Origin: Acanthosepion esculentum
Taxonomy: Eukaryota > Mollusca > Cephalopoda > Sepiida > Sepiidae
Assembly: GCA_964036315.1 (NCBI GenBank)
Contig: OZ038479.1
Span: 60,208,393 to 60,272,392, forward strand
Direction: 5' to 3'
Length of the DNA: 64,000 nucleotides
In this document: in pieces, positions 22,571 through 33,834 of the stretch
Layout of the letters: every line of letters begins with the position of its first letter
Position numbering within the stretch: position 1 is the first letter of the stretch
Notes under the pieces: model-generated
The model's database searches: none
What the model was told of the DNA's origin: nothing
What the model saw: the letters and a program-made list of their open reading frames with translations, nothing else
Made by a program: the position numbers and the translations under genes

Positions 22571-24739
22571 CAAATTAAAACATTTTGTCTTATAATTTGT
22601 GTCCTGCACTATTATGGTGTTATATACACATTTATCTATTTTTTTTTATTAATTATGATCTAACAAATTCTCCAACAAATCCTATTCATTTTTTTAAAAT
22701 CTTTTACAATTTTTTTTACAGTTTTTACTTACCGAATACATTAAAAAAAATGCATACTTTGCTTGTGATGATTCATAATTAGAATTCTGGTTTGAATCTA
22801 TTTTCCATTCAATGTATCTAATGCAAAACATATCAACTTTATTTGGATTTATTCTTGAAATAGTAAAATTTTGAAGTCAGTTTGTAAGCAAAAACCTGCA
22901 GAAAATAGGTGTCAGTACTTATCACTTCAAAGCCCAGCTTTCACACAGAGTGTAATTTTGATTTTCTAAAAAAAGTGAAAAATCAACCTGCCTTAATGGG
23001 CAGTTTCTCTCTTACAGCAGAGACAAAGAGGTAAGGTTCACATTTTGTACAAGGAATGCATGTACACACAAATACATACACTGATGGAAACTGACATCTA
23101 TCGTCAAATATGAGAGATTAAGTCTTGTGTTATCATTGGTCACGACACTAAGTTCAGTAGAGTTGTCATACTTGGAATTTAAAAAATGGAAGATGAAGTA
23201 AAATATTCTATAATTATTTACAAGACTGGATAGAAGATGCAATATTTGTGATTGATCTTTCAAACCAAGCTTCACTGGTTCAGAAAATCCCCCACTGTCT
23301 AGTACTAAGCTTGCTGGATGAGAGTTTAAATCTCTATACACATACTGACCAATGAAAACTGCCAAACTTTAGAGTTGAATAAAACATAATGTAAAATATA
23401 AAAGATTAATTCCTTGGCCAGGCCATGCATATTTGGTTTCAGTGGAAATAGATAAGCAATAACTGAGTAGTACTAAAAATAAGAACTAGACAATATCTCT
23501 AGCAGTGAAACAAGAACAGTTTACCCCCATATATTAAATAAAGTGTTTAGTTCAAAATTCTCTGTAGGTTATCCAGATTGATAGACACATGATGAAGGCC
23601 AGAGGACACAATATCCAAAACATTATAATAACAAGGTCAGGACAATAGACTGAATATAAATAATAACTCCTCAGCCCCGAAATGAGAGATTAAGTCACAT
23701 TAGTGTTAGTCATGGCACCAAATCCATTGTAGATACCTTTTTTTTTTACTGTTAGTTTACCCAACACAAGGCCCAACAGCCACTCAGAGTAGAGAGTTAC
23801 TGAGTTTATAGCAACCCACAGATGGGGTCAGGAAATTCATAATAAAGAAAACAGGCGAAATATTGACACCAAAAGCTGAGTTACAACAAAGAGAGTTCTT
23901 AATAAAAAGGCCAAAGTTTTATTATTATCAAACATTCAACAGCTCGATTGCAATTATGTAGATTTGTTGATTTGTAAGAACTGAAAAGAGTCAAATATTA
24001 AAAACATGTAGAAATGTTCCAAAGTGTGGATATGCAAATATGGTTAATTTAGTAGTCCAGAAAAAGGAACATGATAACCACATGCAAGTGGTAAGTTTTT
24101 GGAATGTTCTTGTGTTGTGATCTTTGATAAAAGAAGTTAAACTTAAAGGTAATCACTTGAATGAAGTTACTCGGGAATCCAAAAATGGTGGCATGCTGAA
24201 AAAGTTGTTGCATGTGACATGACATGACATAAATCCAGAAATTTGGTGGGAAACCAAATGGAGATGCCATGATGCTAGGTTGAATTCAAAATAGCAATAT
24301 GCCTATGACAAAGGTGCCAAACTGGGGCAGTTGCTAGGTAACCAAAACATGATAGTATAGATCATCAAGATAGTGTTTCTAAGAATGAATTTTAAGAGAA
24401 TTAGCATGCAAAAACAATGAATAAACCAACAAGAAAGAATTCAAACAAAGCAGGGACTGCGGGGAGTTGGAACAGGATAACTCAACCGCCCAACTCTGGA
24501 ACAGAAAACAAAGACAAAGAAAGGAAAAGTAGGTTCACTGCATCTTCCCGAGAGAGTGGGTAGGCAGAGAAGGAAAGGCAGTGTCTGCGTCTTTCCAAGA
24601 AGTGAAAAGGGGAAAGAAAGCCAAAAAAAGGAACAAGAACAAGAAGGATGATTTCAACACCAAAAAGTGGAGATCATTTCTACTTCCTTCAGGCAACTCT
24701 TCCAGTCAGGGAAGTGGTCATATCTGTCATAGCAACAGT
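22571..24739. other. no gene recognised
   Basis: Frames at 23012-23365 and 24049-24270 (minus) show no known domain. The stretch 24430-24740 is purine-rich and less AT-rich and adjoins the LINE fragment, so it may be its 3' end, but I found no clear homology. Confidence 0.3.
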
Positions 24740-25560
24740 TTCAGCAACTAACCCCTGGTGGAGAGGAAGAGAGCATGCAGAGATCCAAAATGTTTAGCAG
24801 CTGTATCAGCTTTGTCCTTTTCAATTATTCCAATGTGATCCAATGCAATCCAATGCATCACAACATCTATCGACACAGATATTAAATGGAGTTTATTTAG
24901 CAACTTGACTATTGATGGGTTGTCACGTTTGTTTTTTTGTATTGTTAGAACTGATAGTGAATCAGAAAAGATTATAAATTTTTTGTTTTTATTTATTGAA
25001 ATAATGTTGAACATTAGATCTATGCCACAGGCTTCAGCATTGAAGATGGAACTTTTGTCTAAGAGGCATTCACTACTTATTTTCTTCTGAGATATTGCTT
25101 CACATCCTCTTTATATTTGCATGTTTGGACCCATCTGTAAAGATGGGTGTGTGATTAGGATAGTGTCTGACTAGAATAGTTTTCTGTGATTTTATCCTGA
25201 AAGTTAAGAGGGTCCATATTTGATTTTTGGAATTTGCATAAGTCCAACATTATTTTTGGAGATCATATGGTCCAGAGAGCAATGTTAGGAGTGATATTAT
25301 GATGGATTGTTGCCAGTTGTATTTTAGATTTGTAAATAAGGGGTTCCATTTGAAGCCCAAATGTTTTTATGGTTTTTTCTTTTTGTTGACAGAGGTTTCT
25401 GTGTTGAAGGAGGAAAGTATTTTTGTAGGAATGGTTAGATGAACAGGATGATAGTTTTGTATAATACTGTAGTACCAGTTTTTCACATCTAAGATTAGGA
25501 GGAGTTTCATCAGATTCTGCATATAAACTTTCAGCTAAATAATTAAGGAAGACAAACTCG
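24740..25560 (-). pseudogene. LINE fragment: end of RT region and RNase H
   Basis: On the minus strand, after a PPNLRCEKLVLQY-like post-RT segment near 25480, an RNase H domain begins with IFTDGSK (first Asp) near 25150, continues to FNAEACGI (Glu) near 25030, then FIIFSDSLSVL (third Asp) and HWIALDHIGI with KADTAAK. This order is that of RNase H in Jockey/I-type LINEs. Frameshifts and stops between blocks show it is dead. The upstream RT is missing. Confidence 0.75.
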
Positions 25561-25564
25561 TAGG

Positions 25565-25750
25565 TAAGTAATGAAATAGAAGTTTTACTACATGAAGGTA
25601 CAATTATAAATTGACTGAATGCTAGCTCTCCTCAACTCCACTTATTCATATGAATGGATGATATTTATTCTGTAACATACAGAATTGTGGCATTTATATG
25701 AATGGACGATTCCATTCATTTATGTCCTATATGACATCTCCCCCTTGGGA
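25565..25750 (-). repeat. possible LTR end next to a polypurine tract
   Basis: The minus strand reads CCCAAGGGGGAGATGTCATATAGG: a polypurine tract directly followed by TGTCATATAGG, as at the 3' LTR of a retrotransposon. An AATAAA follows within 70 nt. The other end of the LTR is not defined. Confidence 0.4.
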
Positions 25751-26599
25751 GTCATACCTTTTACATTTAGAGTTTATCTCTAACCTATCTTGGAGGTTGT
25801 TATGAAATAAAATAAGACATATCTCGACTGATTTGCAGGCAAATAAACTAACATACTCAAGAGCGAGAGTCGGATGTGAACGGGACAATGCCCCGTCACA
25901 AAATGACCATTATCGTCGTTTACGCATAGGCCCGACGCACGAGTTCCGGTCGAAAAATAAAATAATATTTGAAAGTGCTTCTATTTTTTGACCAATAAAA
26001 ATGCTTCCCTATTATTTATACTCGCATCGTTTTTCGAGCCCGTTAAGCCATAAAAAACGACATAAAAAGGGTCACACGGGGAAGTACAAAGCAGTCAACG
26101 GGAGGCCGGGGAAGAGATCTGTCACGGTCAGTCTGGGCAGTCAGCAGAAGGAACGCCACGCCAACCAGTGGGAACTACTATGAGAGATCAACCCGGATCG
26201 GCAGCCGGCTTATGAACTATACCACAAGGTAGCTGTCCCCCAAACCACACGTTCCTATTGAAATAAATCACGTAAATCTATTTCTGCTGTTGTCGTATTT
26301 CTGTCTTGCAACCATACGCTTGTCTATAACAAGGTCGCCATTTTCTTTTCATGGATCATCTCGTTTCTGGAGCTGTTTGGGGAACAGGTACATCGAACAT
26401 GAAGAAAACATCCATAGGTTCTTCATTGCTACTTTTCTCATTGATGAATCTTATCCTTATTTGGTTTAAATGCCTTTTATGCACTCAATTTTCACCCTTA
26501 ATTAGGTATACTAAATTTCTGATGAGTTTGTCAATAACGCCGCTCTCCCAATGTTCTTTCCCATTTCTATATGTGCAGAACTAAAAATTTTTCTCCAGT
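25751..26599. other. LTR-like or internal retroelement sequence, unresolved
   Basis: Less AT-rich than its surroundings (25860-26230). It has CCAAT and TATTTATAC motifs near 26000 and AATAAA at 26262 on the plus strand, while the minus strand shows TTGTTATAGACAAGCG at about 26320 right after pol-like sequence. Both orientations could be read as an LTR and I could not decide. Confidence 0.35.
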
Positions 26600-26892
26600 T
26601 CTGAAGAATTTGTTATAATTACTTGATCTAGTTTCCTTTTTTTCAGCTGTTTTGTATTTGGCAGCAATTTGTCAAAAACAGACCTTATCTTCCGTAGGTT
26701 CTGTGAGAGACATCCCAGAAACTGCTTTCGTGTTTTGGGTTACCCAATATACTTGCAAAAATTGCTGTATTGCTGCTTCTGTTGTAACACCATCAACCTT
26801 TTTTTTAAGACCTTTTGAAAGTATCTACAAACCTTTCTGTGGAATCTTCCACGTTTGCCATGTTACCTCCCGCGGAGAAATGTACTCTCCCC
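26600..26892 (-). pseudogene. Ty3/gypsy integrase, C-terminal part of core
   Basis: The minus strand reads TERFVDTFKRS, then after frameshifts VTTEAAIQQFLQVYWVT and FDKLLP-like residues, matching the segment after the integrase DDE core (ERFVxTFK, FLxxYRxTP, PAEL). It aligns with the end of the integrase at 27470-28178 but is separated by a plus-strand LTR. Confidence 0.65.
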
Positions 26893-27450
26893 TGTTGTGA
26901 TTATCGTGACAATCAAACACACACACGAAGAAATCATATGACAAGCATTCATTGGTCAATCTACTCAAAACTAGCTCGCTGATTGGTCAGTTCCGACCAA
27001 TCAGATTGCCTGCATGCGACAAATCTGTTTTCGCGCTCAATACGCTTTGAGCCATCACGTGTTACGCTATCTTATATAAGCAAAACACGAGTGGTTCTCT
27101 CTCTCTTCTTTTTCCGTCTCATCTCTTGCTGCCAAAATGTAACATTCAAGGACTTCCGTCTTAACCATGCGGTCAGACATGAAAGAACATTACAATATTC
27201 ATGCAAGTACTCTTTTGGTCCAGTAGACAATTCCGAACATTCAACACGAACTCAATCTTCTAAACTACAGTTTAATAATTAATTCAACCTTTATGAGCTC
27301 AGGTACAAATATTTCCAAATCTAAGAGACATAACTCTACCAAACCTTTAGCTTATGTACATGTACACTAAGACCAATAAATTCAATTGTTATGTTTTGAA
27401 TCATTATTTTCTGTTTTTATTAATTGTTGTAGATGGAAGTTTATTGAACA
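26893..27450 (+). mobile_element. solo LTR of the BEL-associated family
   Basis: Starts TGTTGTGATTATCGTGACA and is similar along its length to 39506-40129: CATTCATTGGT, GACCAATCAGAT, a TATATAAG box (27073-27080), TGCCAAAATGT, CAATCTTCTAAACT, and CCAATAAATTCAATTG as a polyA site. The right end is uncertain (GAACA near 27448, or AACA near 27521). No coding sequence goes with it, so it is a solo LTR inside the gypsy integrase. Confidence 0.7.
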
Positions 27451-27469
27451 CACCCTATTTTAAGCTTTC

Positions 27470-28178
27470 TCACCATTCAAACCTTCTGATACATTTCCAA
27501 CACTTCCACATCCCCAACATTTCCACCATTCTATTACTTCTTGGTTGGTAGGGAGCAATTTTTACATACTCTACCGCGAAAATTTTGCAAAATTTCTGGA
27601 ACTGTTTTGATGTGAATTGACTTCTATTATCTGATACAATGCAATCAACCACATCAAGCCTGGCAAAAAGTTTGTGTATCAGTGGTCAGTATCTTGCATT
27701 TTAAGATTTCTGCTCATGACAATGAAGTAATACACCCCATTCACTAGTCCATCAAAATCAACATGTATACATGACTATGGTGTGTCAATTTTTGAACATG
27801 GATTAAATTTAACATGTAATTTCGCTGCTAAAGCACACACCCTGTACAAAAGTTTACCATTTTTACAATGTCTTTATCCATGTTAACCAAACATATGTAA
27901 CTATGCATTAACAACTTCATCCTGGAGATTCCTGGATGACCTGTATAGAATTCTTTTAAAATTATTTTCTGCACCATGACTGCATCATGCATAAGCACTT
28001 CGTTACAGATAGAAAATACAATATCTAATTTAGTTTTATATTTTAATTTTTCCTTTATTTCCTTGATGAATATATCGTTAAGTGCTTTTGCCTTTATTTC
28101 CTCCAGTGTTACTGGCAGATCACATATCATATAAGACATAGTATTTTTTAACTTTGTCCTCCGCTTACAAAGCCACAA
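27470..28178 (-). pseudogene. Ty3/gypsy integrase, zinc-binding and core
   Basis: In order on the minus strand: a HPGISRMKLLMHSYIC segment with a downstream FCTGCVL (the HHCC-type N-terminal domain), then a short CIHVDFDGLVN-like core start holding the first Asp, and CIVSDNRSQFTSKQFQKFC with the second Asp. Frameshifts break the frame between these blocks. It follows RNase H in the normal gypsy order. Confidence 0.8.
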
Positions 28179-28274
28179 TTATCATATCTTCGAGAGGTTC
28201 ACAGAATTTAGGAATCAATCTTGATAGGCCATAAGCGTGACCTATTTTGATGGCATGAACTCCATTTTAAAATT

Positions 28275-28622
28275 CTAACTAAGATAGTGCCGTGTCTTTG
28301 TTGTCAATTTGCTGTATGCGTCAGCAGTCCTTTTTAGATCCGTAAATGGATAAGAGTGGTCTGTTTGCAGAGTAAATCTTCTCTCGTGGATAAATCTGTG
28401 AAATTTATGAAGTGTGAATACAAAAGCAAGACTTTCCTTCTCAATTTGACTATAGTTCTTTTCTGCTGGTAAAAGTGTCGCTGAAGCATGAGCTATCGCT
28501 TTTAATGATCCATTCTCATTTTTATGCAAAATAGTTGCTCTGATACCGAACAAACTGGCATTACTAGCTATGATTATTTCCTGTTTAGGATCGAAATGCA
28601 TCAAAAACAAGTTTAACGTCAA
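28275..28622 (-). pseudogene. Ty3/gypsy RNase H domain
   Basis: An open stretch of 115 residues with the gypsy RNase H landmarks: FDPKQEIIIASNASLFGIRA (the usual DAS is NAS here), AEKNYSQIEKESLAFVF holding the Glu, and LQTDH with the third Asp. It lies directly downstream of the RT block on the same strand. The first catalytic Asp appears to be replaced, so the domain is probably inactive. Confidence 0.85.
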
Positions 28623-28639
28623 TGTCTTATTTTTTTTAA

Positions 28640-29053
28640 TGATTTTTTACATTGGTTCGTCCCAATCAATTTGGCGTCTTTCTTTAATAAGTCATTCAAT
28701 AGTTTTTGCAACAAAAAAAAATGCATATTAAGGACAAACACATTAATTGGCTAAGCCTCGAAAAGCTTGCAGAGAACTTTTATTTTCTGGAGTGGACATA
28801 TTTTTAATAGCACTTGATCTGGCTGAGCCTGGCTTCCTACCATTCTCATCCATGAGCTGACCCAAATATTTTATTTTTGTCAAAAATAAAATAATTTTTC
28901 ATTTTTCACGTTTCAGTTTAAATCCGTATTCACTTAATTGTTTGAATACTTTCAATATGTGCTGTCTGTGTTCTTTATTTTTACTTTTTATCAAAATGTC
29001 GTCCAAATAAGCAGAAGAAAATTCAAGTTCAGATAACATGGTGTCCATTAGCT
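28640..29053 (-). pseudogene. Ty3/gypsy reverse transcriptase, palm and thumb
   Basis: The minus strand reads LMDTMLSELEFSSAYLDDIL, with the catalytic YLDD box, then HILKVFKQLSEYGFKLK, a KYLGQLMDENG block and FRGLAN of the thumb. The N-terminal half of RT is missing: homology ends abruptly at 29053 where the plus-strand LTR-like block begins. Stops near 28905 and 28650 confirm decay. Confidence 0.85.
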
Positions 29054-30392
29054 TGTGGGAGATAGGTTATAGCGGTTGCTATGTTTTTCACACTCACATA
29101 CACTCCAAGTCATTTTATTCGCCTGCGATTGGCTAATAAATTACTATTACCTTTGTATAGGACAATTTAGCCATCGCAGTCGTTCCTTTGAATCTTTTGG
29201 TTCTGAGCATACTTACCTATTCTGTTTAGTACGTGTGTAGTGATTGGTTAATTTTTAACCAATCACATATTTTTTAATGTAAGATCAAGTTTCCACGTGG
29301 TTCCGTGGGAGCCTACCTCTTTTCCTTAAATAGGGCGACTTTTCGCAAGTCGTCAGTAAGACCCAGAAAGATCCCAGCCGTCAACACAAATCCACGATCT
29401 TGCTCATCACACTCTAACGCACACACAGACAGAATTTCGTAACTACAAACTTACATTTTCGCTCTGTAACTTTCGCCAAGCACAATCAACCAGAACTTTG
29501 TTGATTCAAACCAACACAATTCAAGCAATTGTATTCTTGGTGTTATTCATTCTTCCCATGCAAACTTTGTTCTAACAATTATTTCGGGACATTTATCTCA
29601 CAAGAGAACTTTCTTCAAACGGTTGATTACAATCAATCTACAGTCAAAGGGAGAGAACTTTCTTCTCTTTAATCTACATTGTGAATACGATTTTATTTCA
29701 GGCTTGTGGTATTTTATTCAATGTATATTTGTTGGTTAACAAATTGGAGTTGTTCTTATTATTTCTTGAATCCTGTACGTGGAAGAATCTTTAATATAAA
29801 TAGTAGTAGTACCTATATATTTGGTGTTCCCGCTAAATTTAGTGAATCGACCCGACGCTATATTTGGTACGTACGAATGTGTATTTGATGTTGGTTATCA
29901 ATTGTAGATTGAATTAGGCTGCATTTAACTTTGTTCTTCAACAAAATGCAAAACAATAATCATGAATGAGAAATAATACAAAAACAGTTTTTGAATAACA
30001 AACAATATTTTGATTTCTATAGCATAAAAAATACAATGCATTATGCTGAAATGAGTAAAGACTTGTGAGTGAAATCTTTGTGATGTTTGTTATTTTAATT
30101 ATGTGTGTAAGTTCTTATTTTGGTGTTTGGAGTTATCGTGTGTGAGTTTACTTGAAGAAATATTTGTTGTAATTGTGGTGATGCAAGTTTCACAGTGAAA
30201 GAATAGTACTGTTTATGTGGTAATTAAACAGTGTTTGTGAAATATAAATTTCCAGTGTAAATTGGGATGAACTTAATTGTGCTAAAGTTGTCTTTCTTTG
30301 AATATAATATTGTCAAGAATTAATAATAAATGTGTAGACAAATTCTGGATGAAACAATGTTCTGTAATTGAGGACTTCAATATTCTGTGGGA
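29054..30392 (+). mobile_element. LTR-like insertion inside the gypsy element
   Basis: Non-pol sequence separates the protease from the RT. It carries plus-strand promoter-like features: CCAATCACAT near 29260, TTAAATAGGGCGAC (29326-29339) and a following pyrimidine-rich leader. The heptamer TGTGGGA occurs at both edges (29054-29060 and 30386-30392) and could be a target duplication. No protein domain is found in it. The missing half of RT must have been lost at or before this insertion. Confidence 0.45.
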
Positions 30393-30397
30393 TAAAA

Positions 30398-30808
30398 TCA
30401 CTTTCCCTCAAATTTCAATTTTTGTCCAGTCACGCCATACGTGACTTTCTTTGTCCAAAATAAAGTCGGTTTACTGATTTTTTTCCCCCAAGTGTATTTG
30501 TTAATTATACTCACATCGGCCCCAGTGTCAAGTTGAAATTTAATATTTTTGTTAAGCATTTTTACCTGCACATATTTTCTTACTTGTCCATCCATTTTTT
30601 TTTTGTACTTGTACTATTCACTGAACTTCTTAATTTTTAAATTTTCCTTTGCAATGTGAACTTTTGTGACCAATTTTATCACACCTGAAACATTTTTATA
30701 GGGAAAATCCCTTCTAAAATGTAACTCTCCACATGCAAACCAGGGATTAGGGGCTGAAAGCTGTTTTTTCCTCTCATATGGTTTTTGACAAAAATGTTGA
30801 ATGTGCAT
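30398..30808 (-). pseudogene. Ty3/gypsy Gag zinc knuckle and aspartic protease
   Basis: Two minus-strand frames in normal order. The first (30614-30808) has a knuckle-like WFACGELHFRRDFPYKN in which the second half of the CCHC pattern is mutated. The second (30398-30595) reads VQVKMLNKNIKFQLDTGADV, the retropepsin active site, then SIINKYTW. A frameshift or stop separates them. It is the 5' part of the same element as the RT, RNase H and integrase to the left. Confidence 0.75.
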
Positions 30809-30824
30809 GAAAACTTACTTTTGT

Positions 30825-31060
30825 TAGACCAGGGATGGGGGTGAAGGATACCCTAAAGAAGAGAAAACGGCGTCTGCCTCATATGACAACTGAGCTTCAA
30901 CAGTGCCACACCATGTACTACACACCCTGAGTCTGGAGATTAGTGGGAGGGAGCAAAAGAAACTGCCAACTAGAAATTACAGGTACTTTAAAAATTTTGG
31001 AGTAACAAAACACACTATGTAACTAATACAGGTTTAAACATTCCCACACAAAATGCAACA
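30825..31060 (-). repeat. tRNA-derived dispersed repeat, copy 1
   Basis: Matches 50300-50530: GGGGGTGAAGGATACCCT, TGACAACTGAGCTTCAACAG, AGTGGGAGGGAGCAAAAGAA, CTGCCAACTAGAAATTA. On the minus strand the later copy reads GTTGTAGCTCAGTTATCATG, an A-box-like start. Confidence 0.65.
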
Positions 31061-31599
31061 CTATTGTCAGTAAGTATCTCACAAAATACAAAGTTCACTT
31101 TACACTGAGGTGCTCACTTTACTGATGGTTGGTCATCATGATGGAACTTAGTACGTCTGCACTGGGCTGGTGCATACTACCTCCCGGACTGGATTCTAAT
31201 TTTTATAAAGATACATTGTATTTATTTAAAATTTTTCTAGTTGAATTTTTCACCCATATTGGATATCCATTATTGGTCTATTATTGTAAATAGATTACAA
31301 TAAAATTTGTATTATATATGAATAATAACTTATGAAAATTGTGATGTAGTACAGTGGGGTCCCCTGTATCATAGAATCGAGTGGAGGTAGGGAATATACT
31401 ATCCATATATTATCACAACAAAGAAGTGATAGAGTTTAATATCCAGGGATAATCTATAATGTTAAAGTTATATCTAAACAGATGGTGCTAAAAATAAATT
31501 ATCAAAAGAGGTAATGTTTTAAAATTTTTCTACACATGTAAGTTTTGGTCCTTCTATAAGAATAATGTAAAAAACAGCATAACAAGAAATTTGCAAATG

Positions 31600-31790
31600 A
31601 TTTTATTTCATACTTACATAAATAAGAAAAATATGTTTGAATATTTACTAATAAAGGTGATAGCAGATAGGTAACATTTAATTCACTGCAATACATGTAA
31701 ACAAAAATTAGTTTAAAAAACAAGAAACAAAAGATAGTTTGGTTGCTTTTGTTTAGCTGCATATCAAACTCCATGGGTTATTTATTACCG
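31600..31790 (-). terminator. conserved 3' flank of zinc-finger copy 3
   Basis: A minus-strand AATAAA at 31602-31607 in the shared block (TTGCAAATGATTTTATTTCA on the plus strand), followed by TGTTTGAATATTTACTAATA as in copy 1. Confidence 0.4.
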
Positions 31791-31799
31791 TAAGCTAAA

Positions 31800-32123
31800 T
31801 CTTTTGTGCACAAATATTTTTTTGAGATGATAATGGTTTTAGTGATAAAAGTCCTACTAATTAAACCATAGTTGGAAAGAGAAGAGGTGGATTCCATGAG
31901 TATTTGTGTGCAAGTGAATATAATGAACCCAACTGGAATTGAAACTCAGCTCTCTGATTAAAATTTCCAAGACATTATCCATTGCACCACCCGCACATCC
32001 AAGCTTTCAGCACCTAGTATTACCAAGCAGTCATCCGTCTAGGTACATACCAGGCTTGATGTTGCTTAATTTAAGTGATCGTACAGGAACCAGCCAGCAT
32101 TTCAATGTGATGTGGCCGCAAGC
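31800..32123 (-). repeat. 5S-tRNA chimeric SINE
   Basis: 5S-like part 32123-32001 (about 123 nt), with GCTTGCGGCCACATCACATT at its start on the minus strand and GCTGAAAGCTT at its end, then a clear tRNA-like segment 32000-31926 with GGTGGTGCAATGGATAATG and GTTTCAATTCC. The tail motif seen in other copies is missing, so the 3' end is truncated. Confidence 0.75.
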
Positions 32124-32499
32124 CTCATATGTATTTGATTCTTGAAAATACAGATTATTTTATTTTATTCATGGTTTAAAAAGTATGTCCAAAGGCTTTG
32201 ATGCACTGCATTGTCCTGTTTGCATCTGAATGCATAATGTTTTTACTGACTTGAACAATGGGAATATACATCACATTTTCTCTTTGGATATGTTTTTACC
32301 TTTATTTTTAGTGCAAATTTGAGTGAAAATGGAGAATCTGACATTTCAGTTGTAATTTCACAAATGTCATATATTTATATTAGTTAAAAATATTCATAAA
32401 AAAATTAATAATATGGATTGTTTCATTTTAAAAATTAAATTTCAGATATATACATGTGAGTGCAAATTGTAATGAGGGTAAGCTTTTAAGTGGTTTTTA

Positions 32500-32717
32500 G
32501 CTGGGAATTATTTGAAAATTCAGCTCCACATATTTTCTAAGAATATAGTTTCTTGCTAGTGTGTTATCACGTTTTCTAAAAATTTGTAGCATATGAAAAG
32601 GATGTTTAAGATTTTATGAAAATATTTTTCTCCAATGTGAGTTTACATATGGGAAGATAATTCTGACTTATATAATGTGGCAAATTCATATGAATACGGT
32701 AAGCTAAATCTTTTGTG
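32500..32717 (-). pseudogene. decayed fingers downstream of copy 3
   Basis: Complements of finger sequence with stops and frameshifts (AAATTCAGCTCCACATATTT, GCAAATTCATATGAATACGG on the plus strand), in the same relative place as the decayed tails of copies 1, 4 and 5. Confidence 0.55.
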
Positions 32718-33491
32718 TCAATGTGTTTGCATGTGTTTCACTAATGTTGACTTCTCTGAAAATGCAAACCTGCAAATTTCACAAGAATAGGGTTTCTCTC
32801 TAGTGTGTATTCGCATATGGCGCACTAAATGTGACTTCTCTGAAAATGCAGATCCACAAACTTTACAAGAATACGGTTTTTCTCCAGTGTGTGTTCGCAT
32901 ATGGGGCACCAAATATGACTTCTGTGAAAATGCAGATCCACAAACTTCACAAGAATATGGTTTTTCTCCAGTGTGTGTATGCATATGGTTCACCAAATGT
33001 GACTTCTCTGAAAATGAGTATCCACAAATTTCACAAGAATATGGTTTCTCTCTAGTGTGATTTCGCACATGACGCACCAAACTTGACTTGACTATAAATG
33101 CAGCTCCACAAAATTCACAAGGATATGGTTTCCCTCCTGTGTGCATTCGCATATGGCTCACAAAATATGACTTACCTGAATATGCAGATCCACAAATATC
33201 ACAAGAATATGGTTTCTCCCCAGTGTGTGTTTGCATGTGGCTCACCAACGTTGACTTGTCTGAAAATGCAGATCCACAAACTTCACAGGAATATGGTTTC
33301 TCTCCAGTGTGTGTTCGCATATGACGCACCAAATGTGAATTCCGTGAAAATGTGGATCCACAAACTTCACAAGGATATGGTTTTTCTCCAGTGTGTGTTC
33401 GCACATGGTCCTTTAAATGAGACTTAACTGAAAATGCAAATCCACAGACTTCACAAGAATACTGTCTTTCTCCAGTATGTGTACCAAGCAT
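32718..33491 (-). CDS. C2H2 zinc-finger protein, 9 fingers (copy 3)
   Basis: A 257-residue ORF with nine complete C2H2 fingers, [12 protein letters not shown] linkers and almost no other sequence; a putative nuclear DNA-binding protein without an effector domain. The first ATG (33491, MLGTHTGERQYSCEVC) follows a degenerate finger in which a Cys has become Ser and a stop has appeared (KPYSCNVSGSAF then TAA), so the ORF was probably longer. It ends at TGA directly after the ninth finger. Contact residues (-1,3,6): VHD, RHR, DTS, GYS, VSR, EHN, QYP, EHR, ETK. A conserved acceptor (33834) and a candidate first exon (35926) lie upstream. It may be a recently shortened gene or an early pseudogene. 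Confidence 0.8.
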   Translation of the reverse strand: MLGTHTGERQYSCEVCGFAFSVKSHLKDHVRTHTGEKPYPCEVCGSTFSRNSHLVRHMRTHTGEKPYSCEVCGSAFSDKSTLVSHMQTHTGEKPYSCDICGSAYSGKSYFVSHMRMHTGGKPYPCEFCGAAFIVKSSLVRHVRNHTREKPYSCEICGYSFSEKSHLVNHMHTHTGEKPYSCEVCGSAFSQKSYLVPHMRTHTGEKPYSCKVCGSAFSEKSHLVRHMRIHTREKPYSCEICRFAFSEKSTLVKHMQTH

Positions 33492-33834
33492 AACTGTTAA
33501 AATGCAGATCCAGAAACATTACAAGAATATGGTTTTGCATCACACTAAAAAAAAAAAAATAATGTTTTTCTCAAACTTACATGAAAAGAAATTTGCATAA
33601 AGGAAGATCTACATATTCCTCAATGGTTTCTGTTCAATGTGTGCATAGTAAATCAGTATTTACTACATATATTTGCAAATTTCACAAGAATATGATTTCT
33701 CTCCCATAACATGAAGATTGTCACATATAATTCTTTTTTCTTGATGAAAGGTCAAAAGTCTTATTTTCTTTCAATCAAATTCCCAGTAATAACAATTTTT
33801 TATATGATGATTTTTTTAATACAGCCAAAGAAAT
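33492..33834 (-). other. 5' part of the terminal exon of copy 3
   Basis: Acceptor at 33834: TTTTATTCGTCTTTTCACAG on the minus strand, then ATTTCTTTGGC. The following segment is similar to the leaders of the other copies and contains at least one decayed finger. No frame runs through to the main ORF. Confidence 0.6.

Noticed and set aside
25736..26330. A single complete LTR of the gypsy element
   Set aside because: Polypurine-like tracts appear at both about 25740 and 26330, and plus-strand promoter motifs lie between, so borders and orientation could not be fixed.
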